DNA of 64,000 bases, from NCBI GenBank assembly GCA_002305275.1, contig DBQO01000028.1, forward strand, positions 1-64,000. The letters are read 5' to 3'. Below the pieces are notes generated by a model. That model was not told the origin of the DNA, did no database searches, and saw nothing but the letters and a program-made list of their open reading frames with translations. Position numbers and translations under genes: made by a program. The stretch is from Bacteroidales bacterium UBA1392 (GTDB taxonomy: Bacteria > Bacteroidota > Bacteroidia > Bacteroidales > UBA932). This document shows, piece by piece, positions 24,774 to 34,367 of the stretch (positions are counted from its first letter, which is position 1; the number at the start of each line of letters is the position of its first letter).

Positions 24774-25618
24774 TTGCAGAATTTTCAGAATTTCTGGAGA
24801 GTTTCTCAGTGCGTTATGAGCGCTGCGGAACTCTCTTTTCATTTCCCGGCAGGGATGTAACCATTCGGCTGGTGCCGCTCAAGAGGCTCGATACTGCTAA
24901 TCTCGTTCCGGGTGTGGAGAATGATGCGGCGGATGATTTGACGAGTGTTGCCGTGAATGCTACGGAAAAGATCGCAGATGGTGGCGACAGATGCATTTAT
25001 ATTTACGAAGATCGCTGGCGTAGCGGAGGGGAAATGCTTCGTAAGCGGATTCTTGCCCATCTGGGCCAATTTAAATCCGTTTTCGCCAGGAAATGTGAAG
25101 TAAAACCGCTGAAAGCGCAGGAGGCGACGGAATTTCTAGAAAAATATCACACTTATGGCACCTCAAGATGCAGGTATCGTTACGGGCTTTTTTACGAAGA
25201 AAAGTTAGTGGCCGTGGCGACATTTTCCGCAGGCAGGCCTATGAGACGTCTTCTAGGAGGAGAGGAGCGCACCCTTGATAGTTATGAATGGGTCAGGTAT
25301 GCTTCATTACCCGACTGTCGTATTGTAGGAGGTATGGGACGACTCCTGGAGGCCTTCGTCAATGATGTCAATCCTGATGAGGTTATGTCATATTCTGATT
25401 ATGAATGGTCCTATGGGGAAGCCTATCTCCAACTAGGATTCCGGAAGGTAGGCGAAAAGCCTCCGATGCGCTTTTATGTAGACCGCACCACATTCAGGAG
25501 GATTTCGGAAAAAAAAGTCTCCGCAGACAAGAGATTCCGCGGAGAGACTTTCCCGAAGGAAAAATATGCCATTATATCCAATAGGGGCAGCGCTAAATAT
25601 CTTAAGCAATATGTGTGA
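24770..25618 (+). CDS. GNAT/Mom-like protein coupled to the HerA-like ATPase
   Basis: A 282-residue protein starting at GTG, overlapping the ATPase stop by four bases. The first 110 residues match nothing I recognise. Residues about 120-245 resemble the acetyltransferase-like domain found in phage Mom proteins and in the tails of some homing-endonuclease-like proteins: FLEKYHTYGTSRCRYRYGLFYEEKLVAVATF, WVRYASLPDCRIVGGMGRLLEAF and YSDYEWSYGEAYLQLGFRKV. The lone-domain role is unknown; DNA-base or protein modification is possible but unproven. The 3' end overlaps the convergent clpC-like gene by 17 bases. Confidence 0.6.
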   Translation: MIAEFSEFLESFSVRYERCGTLFSFPGRDVTIRLVPLKRLDTANLVPGVENDAADDLTSVAVNATEKIADGGDRCIYIYEDRWRSGGEMLRKRILAHLGQFKSVFARKCEVKPLKAQEATEFLEKYHTYGTSRCRYRYGLFYEEKLVAVATFSAGRPMRRLLGGEERTLDSYEWVRYASLPDCRIVGGMGRLLEAFVNDVNPDEVMSYSDYEWSYGEAYLQLGFRKVGEKPPMRFYVDRTTFRRISEKKVSADKRFRGETFPKEKYAIISNRGSAKYLKQYV

Positions 25619-27983
25619 CCGCCAACTCGCCGGTTTTTTCGTCAAAGGTCACTTTTAATACTCCGCTGCATGATCCGTCTCCTATGATAAGTTCTGAAAG
25701 TGGGTCTTCAATATACCTCTGGATTGCTCTTTTGAGAGGCCTTGCACCTAGTTCGGGGTCATAACCTTCATCTGCTACAAAGGTACGGGCACTTTGGTCT
25801 ACCTCAAGTTCATATCCAAGGAGTCCGACTCTGTCAGCCAGATCGGCCAATTCGAGCTCTATTATACGGAAAATATCCTCTCTGGTGAGGGAATTGAAAT
25901 AGATTCTATCGTCCAGACGATTTAGCAGTTCCGGAGAGAATTGACGCTCCAGAGCTTTATCTATAATGGATTTGCGCCGGAACTCCCTGTCGGTAGTACT
26001 GGTGGAGAATCCCACATCTCCTCCGAAGTCCCGTAATTTACGGCTTCCAATATTGGAAGTGAGTATCAAAATTGTGTTGCGGAAGTCCACCGTACGGCCG
26101 CTGCTATCGGTAAGCCTTCCTTCGTCAAATACTTGCAGCAGAATGTTGGAAATATCGGGATGAGCTTTTTCCACCTCATCCAGAAGAACAACGCTGTAGG
26201 GCTTGAGTCGCACCTGCTCCGTCAGCTGACCTCCTTGGTCGTAGCCGATATAGCCCGGAGGTGAGCCTATGAGGCGACTTATAGAGTGCTTTTCAATGTA
26301 CTCGCTCATATCTATCCTGATGAGGGCCTCTTCGGAGTCGAACATATATTCGGCAATTTTTTTAGCCAGCAAGGTTTTTCCTACTCCGGTAGGACCGAGA
26401 AAGATAAATGTTCCTATGGGCTTGCGAGAGTCTTTAAGACCGGCACGGCCACGTTTTATGGCATTGGTCACGGTCTTGACAGCTTCATCTTGACCGATGA
26501 CTCGTCTGGTTAGCTCCTGCTCCATTGCCAGAAGTTTTTTACTTTCATCGCTGGCTATCTTATGAGCGGGTATGCCTGTCATATGTGATACGGCTCGGGC
26601 TATCTCATCTCCGGTAATGGTCACGGTGGCGGAATTTATAAAACTCTCTTCAACGGACAACTTCCTGATTAGTTCCTTTTCACGAAGGCGCAATGCAGCG
26701 GCGGCTGAGTAATCGCCGGCGAGGATGGCTTGACGCTTTTCATGTCGGGTCTGTTCCAAAAGTTGGTGCGTATCAGTGTCGGTGTCAGTGGAGGATGTCC
26801 GATCCCTGGCGGAAGTATGTGCTCTTGATCCTGCTTCATCCATCAGGTCTATGGCCTTATCCGGTAGCTGCCTCTCACATATATATCGTTGGGAGAGAGT
26901 GATGCAGTGTTTTAGCGCCTCAGGTGTATAGATAACGTTGTGAAAACGTTCATATTTCTCTTTAATGCCCTTAAGGACCTCCAGAGTCTGACTCTCGGTG
27001 GAGGGTTTAACCACTACTTTCTGGAATACTCTATCCAGCGTTTTGTCATTTTCTATATAATTGCGGTAGCCATCGTTGGTAGTAGCTCCTATGCAGCGTA
27101 TGGTACCATCTGCCAATGCCGGTTTGAGTAAGGTGATTATGTCGGAAGAGCCGCGCATTCCACCTGTCCCAACCAAGGCATGGATGTCATCTATGAAGAG
27201 GATTGAGTTTCCGGTAGCCTCTATAGCTGCTATTATTTGTCTTATGCTCTCTGCAAGCGAGGAAGGGTGGGGATTTGCTGCAATAAGTGCCGGGATATCG
27301 AGAGAGAATATCCTTTTGCCCTCAAGTGTTGAGGCGAGTCCCTCCACAATGGCGGTTTTACCTACCCCGGATTCACCTACCAGCAAGGGATTATTCTTTT
27401 TGCGACGGTTGAGTATCTGTTTAACACGCAGTGTTTCGGATTCCCTCCCTATGAGAGGATCGCAATTTTCACTATCGGAGACTGATTTAAGATCCCGGCA
27501 ATATTTTACCAGTATGTATGTCGTTTTTTTCTCTCTACGGTCTGATCTACGTGATATCTCTTCAATTGCAGAAAGCACGGTATTGGGCAGTATGCCAATT
27601 TTTTCCATTAGGGGAATGAATCTTCCTTTACGAAGGGTGAGTGCGGATTCCAATATCTCTGCTACGCCGGGTTGTACATTGGCAGCGCGACCTCCGGCAA
27701 ATGCCTCTCCAAAAATGTCATTAACTTCCTGTGAAATGGTCACCGAACCAATGTTCTCAAAGGGAATTGGCTCCGGCTGGGAAATTGTCTCTTCCAGGGC
27801 CGTTTTGACTATTGAAATATCACTTCCTATACGGTCAGAGATGGAATTGACAAGCCTCTTGCTATCCCTGAGAATTGCCAGAAAGAGGTGGTCGGCATCA
27901 ATGGCTTTGCTACCCATTCTCATTGCCTCTTCGCGGGCTGTTTCCAGCAGGGCTGAAAGTTCTCTGGAAAGGGTATTTTTCAT
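25602..27983 (-). CDS. clpC: ClpC/ClpA-type AAA+ unfoldase
   Basis: A 793-residue Hsp100 protein with an N-terminal Clp_N domain (two repeats, about 1-145), a first AAA+ module (Walker A GESGVGKT, 203-210), a short middle segment with a UVR-like stretch (HEKRQAILAGDYSAAAALRLRE) and a second AAA+ module (GPTGVGKTLLAKK, about 527-539). A VGF loop in FGGDVGFSTS of the second module is the type used to dock ClpP, and the long ClpB coiled-coil propeller is absent, so a proteolytic partner role is more likely than disaggregation. It unfolds proteins for ClpP in the cytosol. The symbol is by similarity; ClpA-like is the alternative. Confidence 0.88.
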   Translation of the reverse strand: MKNTLSRELSALLETAREEAMRMGSKAIDADHLFLAILRDSKRLVNSISDRIGSDISIVKTALEETISQPEPIPFENIGSVTISQEVNDIFGEAFAGGRAANVQPGVAEILESALTLRKGRFIPLMEKIGILPNTVLSAIEEISRRSDRREKKTTYILVKYCRDLKSVSDSENCDPLIGRESETLRVKQILNRRKKNNPLLVGESGVGKTAIVEGLASTLEGKRIFSLDIPALIAANPHPSSLAESIRQIIAAIEATGNSILFIDDIHALVGTGGMRGSSDIITLLKPALADGTIRCIGATTNDGYRNYIENDKTLDRVFQKVVVKPSTESQTLEVLKGIKEKYERFHNVIYTPEALKHCITLSQRYICERQLPDKAIDLMDEAGSRAHTSARDRTSSTDTDTDTHQLLEQTRHEKRQAILAGDYSAAAALRLREKELIRKLSVEESFINSATVTITGDEIARAVSHMTGIPAHKIASDESKKLLAMEQELTRRVIGQDEAVKTVTNAIKRGRAGLKDSRKPIGTFIFLGPTGVGKTLLAKKIAEYMFDSEEALIRIDMSEYIEKHSISRLIGSPPGYIGYDQGGQLTEQVRLKPYSVVLLDEVEKAHPDISNILLQVFDEGRLTDSSGRTVDFRNTILILTSNIGSRKLRDFGGDVGFSTSTTDREFRRKSIIDKALERQFSPELLNRLDDRIYFNSLTREDIFRIIELELADLADRVGLLGYELEVDQSARTFVADEGYDPELGARPLKRAIQRYIEDPLSELIIGDGSCSGVLKVTFDEKTGELAVTHIA

Positions 27984-28027
27984 AATCTTTTAGTGCTTTA
28001 TTTCAAAGTGCCAAGATAGTGAAAAAT

Positions 28028-28059
28028 TTTGGCCGAATCACTTTTTCTTTGTACTTTTA
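28028..28059 (+). promoter_or_regulatory. gyrA promoter
   Basis: TTTG (28028-28031), a 20-base spacer and TACTTTTA (28052-28059) match the Bacteroidota consensus with one mismatch. The leader before the ATG at 28096 would be about 33 bases. Confidence 0.6.
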
Positions 28060-28095
28060 CGAGTTAATTTTTACATAAAGTAGAAAGTAGAAAGA

Positions 28096-30639
28096 ATGGA
28101 AGAATTAGAAGAGAACGCAGGTAGGATCATTCCTATAAACATTGAGACCGAAATGAAGAGCGCCTACATTGATTATTCAATGTCGGTGATTGTATCGCGT
28201 GCGCTTCCCGATGTGAGAGACGGTCTGAAACCGGTACATAGAAGGGTTTTGTACGGAATGTATGGGCTGGGATTGACAAGTAATCAGTCCGTAAAGAAAT
28301 CGGCCCGTATAGTGGGAGAGGTGCTTGGTAAATACCACCCGCATGGTGACTCCAGTGTTTATGATGCCATGGCCAGACTTGCCCAGCCCTGGAATATGCG
28401 TTATATGCTTGTTCAAGGTCAGGGTAACTTCGGTTCCGTTGATGGTGACCCTGTTGCGGCAATGCGTTATACGGAGGCAAAACTTCAGAAACTTGCAGAA
28501 GAGATCATAGAGGATCTTGATAAAGATACTGTTGACTTCAAACCCAATTTTGATGAGTCACTTCTGGAGCCTGAAGTGCTTCCGGCAAAAGCTCCGTTGC
28601 TGCTGCTTAACGGAGCAAACGGCATAGCAGTAGGTATGGCTACAAATATGGCTCCCCACAATCTCACCGAGTGCTGCGATGCCATATGCGCCTATGTTGA
28701 CAACAATGACATTACGCTTGATGAGCTAATGCAGCATATAAAGGGACCCGACTTCCCGACAGGGGGTATTATTCAGGGTACCAAAGGCATCAGGGATGCA
28801 TTCGAAACAGGTCGCGGTCGTGTAGTCATCCGCTCCAAAACAGATATCGAGATCTCAGATAGCGGACGCGAGACCATAGTTGTCAGCGAGATTCCTTATA
28901 TGGTAAACAAACGCGAGCTTATCGAGAAAATTGCCGAACTGGTAGAGAACAAGAAACTCGACGGGATTGCATACATCAATGACGAGAGCGACCGTAGCGG
29001 TATGCGCATAGTGATAAAACTCAAGATGGGATCGGTGGCTAACGTGGTACTCAACAACCTCTTCAGGTTTACACCCCTTCAGTCCAGTTTCTCGGTTAAC
29101 AACATTGCGCTGGTAGATGGCCGCCCCCGTTTGCTCAATCTTAAAAACATAATAAAGAGCTTTGTGCGTCACCGCCATGAGGTAGTACTCCGCAGAACCC
29201 GCTTTGAGCTTGAAAAGGCCAAAAAGAGGGCTCACATTTTGGAAGGACTACTTAAAGCTTTGGACATAATAGACGAGATTATCGCTCTAATAAAGGCATC
29301 CAAGAGTGTCCAGGAGGCAAGAGAAGGCTTAGTGGAGCAGTTTGGATTCTCTCCCGAGCAAGCTGAAGCTATCGTGGAGATGAGGCTTCGCCAGCTCACA
29401 GGTCTCGAGAGGAGCAAACTTCAGGAAGAATACGATGAACTACAGGCGCTTATTAACCATCTTCAGGCTATCCTTGCCGATGTTTCACTTCAGATGGATA
29501 TCATCAAGCAGGAGCTGATTGCCCTTAAAGAGAAATATGGTGACAATCGCCGCACTGAAATCGAGCTTTCAGCCGAAGATTTCAATCCCGAAGATTTCTA
29601 TCCAAATGAGGATGTGGTCATCACTATTTCACACATGGGATACATTAAGAGGACTCCTTTAACAGAGTATCGCCTGCAGAACCGTGGTGGGGTGGGTGCA
29701 AAGGGCAGTACCACCCGTGAGGAGGACTTTATCGAGCACATATATGTCGCCAACATGCACAGCACGATGATGTTTTTCACCAAGAACGGCAAGTGTTACT
29801 GGCTCAAGGTGTACGACGTACCCGAAGGATCAAAGGCATCAAAGGGTCGTGCCATTCAGAATGTTATCAATATTGAGCCGGATGATGCAGTACAAGCCTA
29901 TATGAATGTGGAGAATCTGGATGATTCCGACTATATCAATAATCACTATGTGGTTCTTGCTACACGCAAGGGTACCATCAAAAAGACCTCCCTTGAGGCT
30001 TATTCACGCCCCAGAGCAAACGGTATCATCGCAATAAATGTCCGTGAGGATGATTCGCTTATTGAGGCTCTGCTTACAGATGGAGAAAAAGACATCCTGC
30101 TGGCAGGCCGTAAGGGTCGCTGCTGTCGTTTCCACGAATCGACCGTACGCGCAATGGGCCGTACGGCAGCAGGGGTGCGTGGTATCAGGATAGACGAGGA
30201 TGACGAGGTGGTTGGTATGATTTGTGTGGACGGTAGTAAGGAAGCTGAGTCACAGGAGCATATTCTGGTGGTTAGCGAGCATGGTTTTGGCAAGCGCTCA
30301 CATTTGGAAGAATATCGCAGGACCAACCGTGGAGGCAAAGGTGTCAAGACCATAAATATTACTGAGAAGACAGGTTCTTTGATAGCGATAAAGTCTGTTA
30401 CGGACGACGATGATCTGATGATTATCAATAAGTCAGGTATTACCATCAGGGTATCGGTTGCCGACATCAGGGTTGCAGGCAGGGCCACGCAGGGAGTCAA
30501 GGTCATCAGCCTCAGGGATGGCGACAGCATCGCCGCTGTCTGCTCTGTAGAAAGAAGAGAAGAAGAGGAAATGGAGGGAACTACTACGGATATAAAAGAT
30601 ATTGTAGCTGACGATACAGATACAAATGAAAACGAATAA
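28096..30639 (+). CDS. gyrA: DNA gyrase subunit A
   Basis: An 847-residue type IIA topoisomerase subunit that cuts and rejoins DNA during negative supercoiling. The catalytic tyrosine is Y125 in [10 protein letters not shown]. The quinolone-resistance region reads [18 protein letters not shown]: the positions equal to E. coli S83 and D87 are S86 and D90, both the susceptible type. The C-terminal pinwheel domain carries a GyrA-box-like [10 protein letters not shown] near 535 and a later [10 protein letters not shown], and the tail is acidic, which supports GyrA over ParC. The TPR protein gene follows after 33 bases, probably in the same transcript. Confidence 0.95.
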   Translation: MEELEENAGRIIPINIETEMKSAYIDYSMSVIVSRALPDVRDGLKPVHRRVLYGMYGLGLTSNQSVKKSARIVGEVLGKYHPHGDSSVYDAMARLAQPWNMRYMLVQGQGNFGSVDGDPVAAMRYTEAKLQKLAEEIIEDLDKDTVDFKPNFDESLLEPEVLPAKAPLLLLNGANGIAVGMATNMAPHNLTECCDAICAYVDNNDITLDELMQHIKGPDFPTGGIIQGTKGIRDAFETGRGRVVIRSKTDIEISDSGRETIVVSEIPYMVNKRELIEKIAELVENKKLDGIAYINDESDRSGMRIVIKLKMGSVANVVLNNLFRFTPLQSSFSVNNIALVDGRPRLLNLKNIIKSFVRHRHEVVLRRTRFELEKAKKRAHILEGLLKALDIIDEIIALIKASKSVQEAREGLVEQFGFSPEQAEAIVEMRLRQLTGLERSKLQEEYDELQALINHLQAILADVSLQMDIIKQELIALKEKYGDNRRTEIELSAEDFNPEDFYPNEDVVITISHMGYIKRTPLTEYRLQNRGGVGAKGSTTREEDFIEHIYVANMHSTMMFFTKNGKCYWLKVYDVPEGSKASKGRAIQNVINIEPDDAVQAYMNVENLDDSDYINNHYVVLATRKGTIKKTSLEAYSRPRANGIIAINVREDDSLIEALLTDGEKDILLAGRKGRCCRFHESTVRAMGRTAAGVRGIRIDEDDEVVGMICVDGSKEAESQEHILVVSEHGFGKRSHLEEYRRTNRGGKGVKTINITEKTGSLIAIKSVTDDDDLMIINKSGITIRVSVADIRVAGRATQGVKVISLRDGDSIAAVCSVERREEEEMEGTTTDIKDIVADDTDTNENE

Positions 30640-30672
30640 TTAACAATAAATACTATTTTAATTTTAAAGACT

Positions 30673-31980
30673 ATGAAGAAAGTTTTATTAGCAATGGCAC
30701 TTGTCCTCTCTGTTACCTTTGCAAGTGCGCAATCTAAAGCGGTAACAGATGCCCTCAAGGCGATTGATAAGGCGGTGGAAGCAACCCAGAATCCCAAAAA
30801 GGCAACAAAACCCGCTACGTGGATTTCTCTTGCCAAAGCATACATCACGGCATACGAGCTCCCCAGCAAGGGTATAGAGCCCGGCTTTGACCAAATGCTG
30901 CTCAAGACCATCCTCAAAGACCAGAAGGTACTCTCTTCTGCGCAGAAAACCCTTCCTCAGGGTACTTTCACCGTTGACACTTATGATGACAAGGATCTTT
31001 ACTACAATGATTTTGGTCAGCTCGTTTTCCTAATTGTTACCAAGCCCATAGGTGAAAATCTATTGGGTAAAGCTCAAGATGCCCTCCTCAAGGCAGCAGA
31101 GCTTGATCCTAAAGGCTCCAAAATGAAAGACATCCAGGCCATTTTTGAGCAGATTCACAATTACAACTATGAGGATGCTGCTTCATACTACAACCTTGGC
31201 GATTATGAAAAGGCTACGACTCTTTTCGAAGAGTGCCTAGGTAATTACAACAATCAGGTGATGCAGAAGGTCGACACAATGGTACTCTACAATACCGCCC
31301 TTCTTTCAAGTATGAGTGGCGACAATGCAAAAGCCGAGAAATACTACAAACAGTGTCTTGACTATGGCTACTACTCCGAAGGCAACGTATTCTCCAACCT
31401 GGCTGAGGTTTACAGACTCAACGCCGACACACTCAGCCAAAAAAAGATACTTGAGGCCGGATTTGAACAGTTTCCCCACAACCAGGGTATTCTTGTAGGT
31501 CTGATCAACCTCTACACTGCCACAAAAGAGGATCCTCAGAAGCTCTTCGATATTATCCATACTGCACAGAAGAATGAACCCACCAACGGTTCCCTTTACT
31601 ATGCTGAAGGAAATGTTTACAAAGAGTTGGGAAACATTGAAAAGGCAGTAGAGCTTTATAATAAATCGACTGAAATTCAGCCTGACTATGTATACGGTGT
31701 TTTGAGTGTAGGTGTTCTCTATTACGAACAGGCAATGGATATTGCGGAGAAAGCTGATTCGGAATTTGATCAGGTAAAATATGATGCTCTCGTGGAAGAG
31801 TTTAACCTCTCCCTCGAAAAGGCAATACCTCCATTCGAGAAAGCATTCTCAATCTCCAGCAATGTGGAAATCAAGAGGAATGCAGCGGAATTCCTTAAGT
31901 TCATCTATTTCCGTTTCCGTGACAAGTCGCCCGAGCACATGGCAGCATACGAGAAATATAATGCATTTCTTACAGAATAG
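30673..31980 (+). CDS. Exported tetratricopeptide-repeat protein
   Basis: A 435-residue protein with a signal peptide (MKKVLLAMALVLSVTFASAQ). Several TPR units are visible, for example DAASYYNLGDYEKATTLFEE, TALLSSMSGDNAKAEKYYKQ and LYYAEGNVYKELGNIEKAVE. It is likely a periplasmic scaffold for protein-protein contacts. A TPR gene directly after gyrA is a common arrangement in Bacteroidota. No catalytic domain was seen. A strong terminator follows 20 bases after the stop. Confidence 0.88.
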   Translation: MKKVLLAMALVLSVTFASAQSKAVTDALKAIDKAVEATQNPKKATKPATWISLAKAYITAYELPSKGIEPGFDQMLLKTILKDQKVLSSAQKTLPQGTFTVDTYDDKDLYYNDFGQLVFLIVTKPIGENLLGKAQDALLKAAELDPKGSKMKDIQAIFEQIHNYNYEDAASYYNLGDYEKATTLFEECLGNYNNQVMQKVDTMVLYNTALLSSMSGDNAKAEKYYKQCLDYGYYSEGNVFSNLAEVYRLNADTLSQKKILEAGFEQFPHNQGILVGLINLYTATKEDPQKLFDIIHTAQKNEPTNGSLYYAEGNVYKELGNIEKAVELYNKSTEIQPDYVYGVLSVGVLYYEQAMDIAEKADSEFDQVKYDALVEEFNLSLEKAIPPFEKAFSISSNVEIKRNAAEFLKFIYFRFRDKSPEHMAAYEKYNAFLTE

Positions 31981-32000
31981 AGTCTGATGAAATAGATACG

Positions 32001-32034
32001 AATCGGGACGGCCACGTGTCGTCCCGATTTTTTG
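32001..32034 (+). terminator. Terminator of the gyrA-TPR unit
   Basis: AATCGGGACG (32001-32010) and CGTCCCGATT (32020-32029) form a perfect 10-bp stem with a 9-base loop, followed by TTTTTG. A TATATTTG box for the next gene (32035-32042) begins directly after it. Confidence 0.9.
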
Positions 32035-32068
32035 TATATTTGTACTTTGCACCAATTATTATTTAAGA

Positions 32069-34186
32069 ATGATGAAAAGAGTATTATTGCTTGTTCTAGC
32101 TTTGACCTTTGCCGGCCCTGCATTTGCGGACAACGGGATGTGGCTACCTTCCGAGATCGCCAAAAGAATCGGAGATATGCAGGCCAAGGGTCTCAGACTC
32201 ACTGCTGAAGATATTTACAGTATCAATCAGGCTTCCCTTAAGGATGCTTCGGTCCATTTCAACGGAGGATGTTCTGCCGAATTGATCTCCGACAACGGGC
32301 TTTTGATTACCAACCACCATTGCGGCTACGATTGGATACAGGAACATAGCTCCGTTGAGCATGATTACCTAAAGGATGGATTCTGGGCTATGACCATAGA
32401 AGAGGAACTGCCCAACAAGAACATCTATGTAAGATTTCTTGTAAGAATGGATGATGTTACTGAAACGGTACTCAAGGGCTATGATCCTTCAATGACCGAG
32501 ATTCAACGTGATTCACTCATAAAGGCCAACAGCACACCTCTGATTGAAACTGCTTCAAAGGAAGGGGCCGGATATAGCGCATCCGTGCAGCCACTATATT
32601 ACGGTAACCAGTATTTTATATGGGTTTACCAGACTTTTACCGACGTACGTCTAGTGGGGGCTCCGCCTTCATCGATAGGTAAATTTGGCGGTGATACCGA
32701 TAACTGGATGTGGCCTCGCCATACCGGAGATTTCTCTCTTTTCAGGATTTATGCTGATAAGGATAACAATCCAGCTGCATACTCCGAGGAGAATGTGCCC
32801 TACAAGCCTAAAAAATATTTCAAACTCTCCATTAAAGAGCGTAAAGAGGGTGATTTTACCTTTGTTTACGGTTATCCGGGAAGAACACAGGAATATATAC
32901 ACTCAGAAGCAGTTAGATACATCTCCGACATCTCAAACCCCCATAAACGCAAACTCCGCACAAAACGTCTCGACGTACAGGAGAAATATATGTCCCAAAG
33001 CCAGAAAGTGAGAATACAGTACTCTGCCAAAAATTCCGGTGTCTCCAATGCATGGAAAAAGTGGCTCGGTGAGATGAATGGCATTATAAAACTCAAGACT
33101 TATGAGAAAAAGAGGGTTTACGAACAGGAATTCCATAAGTGGGCGGCCGATAAGCCGGAGTATAGGGATATTATTCCACAGCTTGACAAACTCTATGAGG
33201 AGCTTGAGGGCTATGCTTTCGCTACCGATTATTACAATGAGAGCATCCGCGCAAATGAGATTATTCGCTTCGCCGACAATATCACTACAGCTTTTAGTCG
33301 CAATCGTGGTAAGGATTATCTTGACCGGATGATAGAGGCATATTTCAAGGATTATTTTCTTCCCATCGATAAGGAGAGCTTCCACCTTCTCCTTGCCGAA
33401 TATGACAAGAATGTACCAAAGAATCTTCGTCCGCCCTATTTTTCGGAGCAATTGATGGCTTTTGGAAGCACAGATGCCTGGATAGAATACATTTTTAACA
33501 CTTCTGCCCTTACCTCCGAAGAGGAAACGCGAGCTCTGGTGGATAAAGCTCTTAATGTAGAAGATTTCCAGGAGGTACTCCTGGCTGATCCTGCCTTTAC
33601 ATTTTCAAATGAATTCAGGCAGCACTATTTGAATGAAATCAACCGGCCGTTTACCGAGATCACCAGGCAGATTACTCTGCTTTATCGTACCTACATGAAG
33701 GGTCAGATGGAGTTTTCCCCCGAAAAATCCTTCTTTCCGGACGCCAACTCCACTCTAAGAGTCTCTTATGGACATATTCAGGGTTATTCCCCTGCGGATG
33801 GGATCTTCTTTAAGCCCGTTTCCACCATCGAGGGCATAATGGAGAAGGACAATCCGGACATTTTCGATTATAATATACCTCAGGAACTTAGGGATATTTA
33901 TGCACGCAAAGATTATGGTAAATGGGGGGCAAATGGTACCATGCCTGTATGTTTTATAGCGACCAACCACACTTCAGGTGGCAACTCAGGCAGCCCGGTT
34001 ATTGACGCAGACGGTAATCTGATCGGCATCAATTTCGACAGGGTATGGGAGGGGACCATGAGTGACATCGACTTCGATCCCGATGTATGCCGCAATATCT
34101 CCATAGATATAAGATATGCACTATTCATTATCGATAAACTTGCCGGCGCTCAGCGCATTCTAGATGAAGTTGAGATAGTGGAGTAG
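32069..34186 (+). CDS. S46-family dipeptidyl-peptidase, DPP11-like
   Basis: A 705-residue exported serine peptidase (signal peptide to about FADNG, residue 22) that releases dipeptides from the N-terminus of peptides in the periplasm. The chymotrypsin-like triad is partly visible: His in LLITNHHCG (H83-H84) and S640 in GGNSGSPV. In this family the residue 18 positions after the catalytic serine sets specificity; Gly marks DPP7 and Arg marks DPP11, which prefers Asp/Glu at P1. Here it is R658 (GINFDRVWEG), so the acidic-specific type is inferred. A TATATTTG box (32035-32042) is a plausible -7 element, just behind the upstream terminator. Confidence 0.9.
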   Translation: MMKRVLLLVLALTFAGPAFADNGMWLPSEIAKRIGDMQAKGLRLTAEDIYSINQASLKDASVHFNGGCSAELISDNGLLITNHHCGYDWIQEHSSVEHDYLKDGFWAMTIEEELPNKNIYVRFLVRMDDVTETVLKGYDPSMTEIQRDSLIKANSTPLIETASKEGAGYSASVQPLYYGNQYFIWVYQTFTDVRLVGAPPSSIGKFGGDTDNWMWPRHTGDFSLFRIYADKDNNPAAYSEENVPYKPKKYFKLSIKERKEGDFTFVYGYPGRTQEYIHSEAVRYISDISNPHKRKLRTKRLDVQEKYMSQSQKVRIQYSAKNSGVSNAWKKWLGEMNGIIKLKTYEKKRVYEQEFHKWAADKPEYRDIIPQLDKLYEELEGYAFATDYYNESIRANEIIRFADNITTAFSRNRGKDYLDRMIEAYFKDYFLPIDKESFHLLLAEYDKNVPKNLRPPYFSEQLMAFGSTDAWIEYIFNTSALTSEEETRALVDKALNVEDFQEVLLADPAFTFSNEFRQHYLNEINRPFTEITRQITLLYRTYMKGQMEFSPEKSFFPDANSTLRVSYGHIQGYSPADGIFFKPVSTIEGIMEKDNPDIFDYNIPQELRDIYARKDYGKWGANGTMPVCFIATNHTSGGNSGSPVIDADGNLIGINFDRVWEGTMSDIDFDPDVCRNISIDIRYALFIIDKLAGAQRILDEVEIVE

Positions 34187-34287
34187 TGGGTAGTTCTGAG
34201 TTCTGAGTGTGTAGTGTATAGTGGTGCGGGGTGCACGTTGCGAGTTGCGAGTTGTCGGTTGTGGGGTATGGATTGAGAGTTACGATA
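34187..34287. repeat. Degenerate heptanucleotide satellite (T/G-rich)
   Basis: Directly after the DPP11-like stop codon about fourteen 7-bp units follow one another, such as TTCTGAG (twice), TGTGTAG, TGTATAG, CGTTGCG, AGTTGCG, AGTTGTC and GGTTGTG. The units drift gradually but keep period 7. A segment reading GTTCTGAGTGTGTAGTGT recurs in the satellite at 39843-39900. Confidence 0.75.
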
Positions 34288-34298
34288 TGGCTAAAAAT

Positions 34299-34330
34299 TT
34301 TGTAAATAGTTATTTTATTTATAACTTTTG
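34299..34330 (+). promoter_or_regulatory. Promoter of the BACON/M64 lipoprotein gene
   Basis: TTTG (34299-34302), a 19-base spacer and TAACTTTTG (34322-34330), one base longer than TAnnTTTG. It lies just after the heptanucleotide satellite and 37 bases before the ATG at 34368. Confidence 0.5.
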
Positions 34331-34367
34331 GCATTCTTTCGTTTTTTCAAATACTTAACCTTAGATT

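Noticed and set aside
27076..27993. Open frame of 305 codons opposite the clpC-like gene
   Set aside because: Antisense shadow of a well-conserved AAA+ gene; no family features of its own.
28096..30639. parC instead of gyrA
   Set aside because: Full pinwheel domain with a GyrA-box-like motif, acidic tail and the TPR-gene neighbour fit gyrA better.
30000..30917. Open frame of 305 codons opposite the gyrA end
   Set aside because: Low-complexity Ser/Ile-rich shadow spanning two real genes on the other strand.
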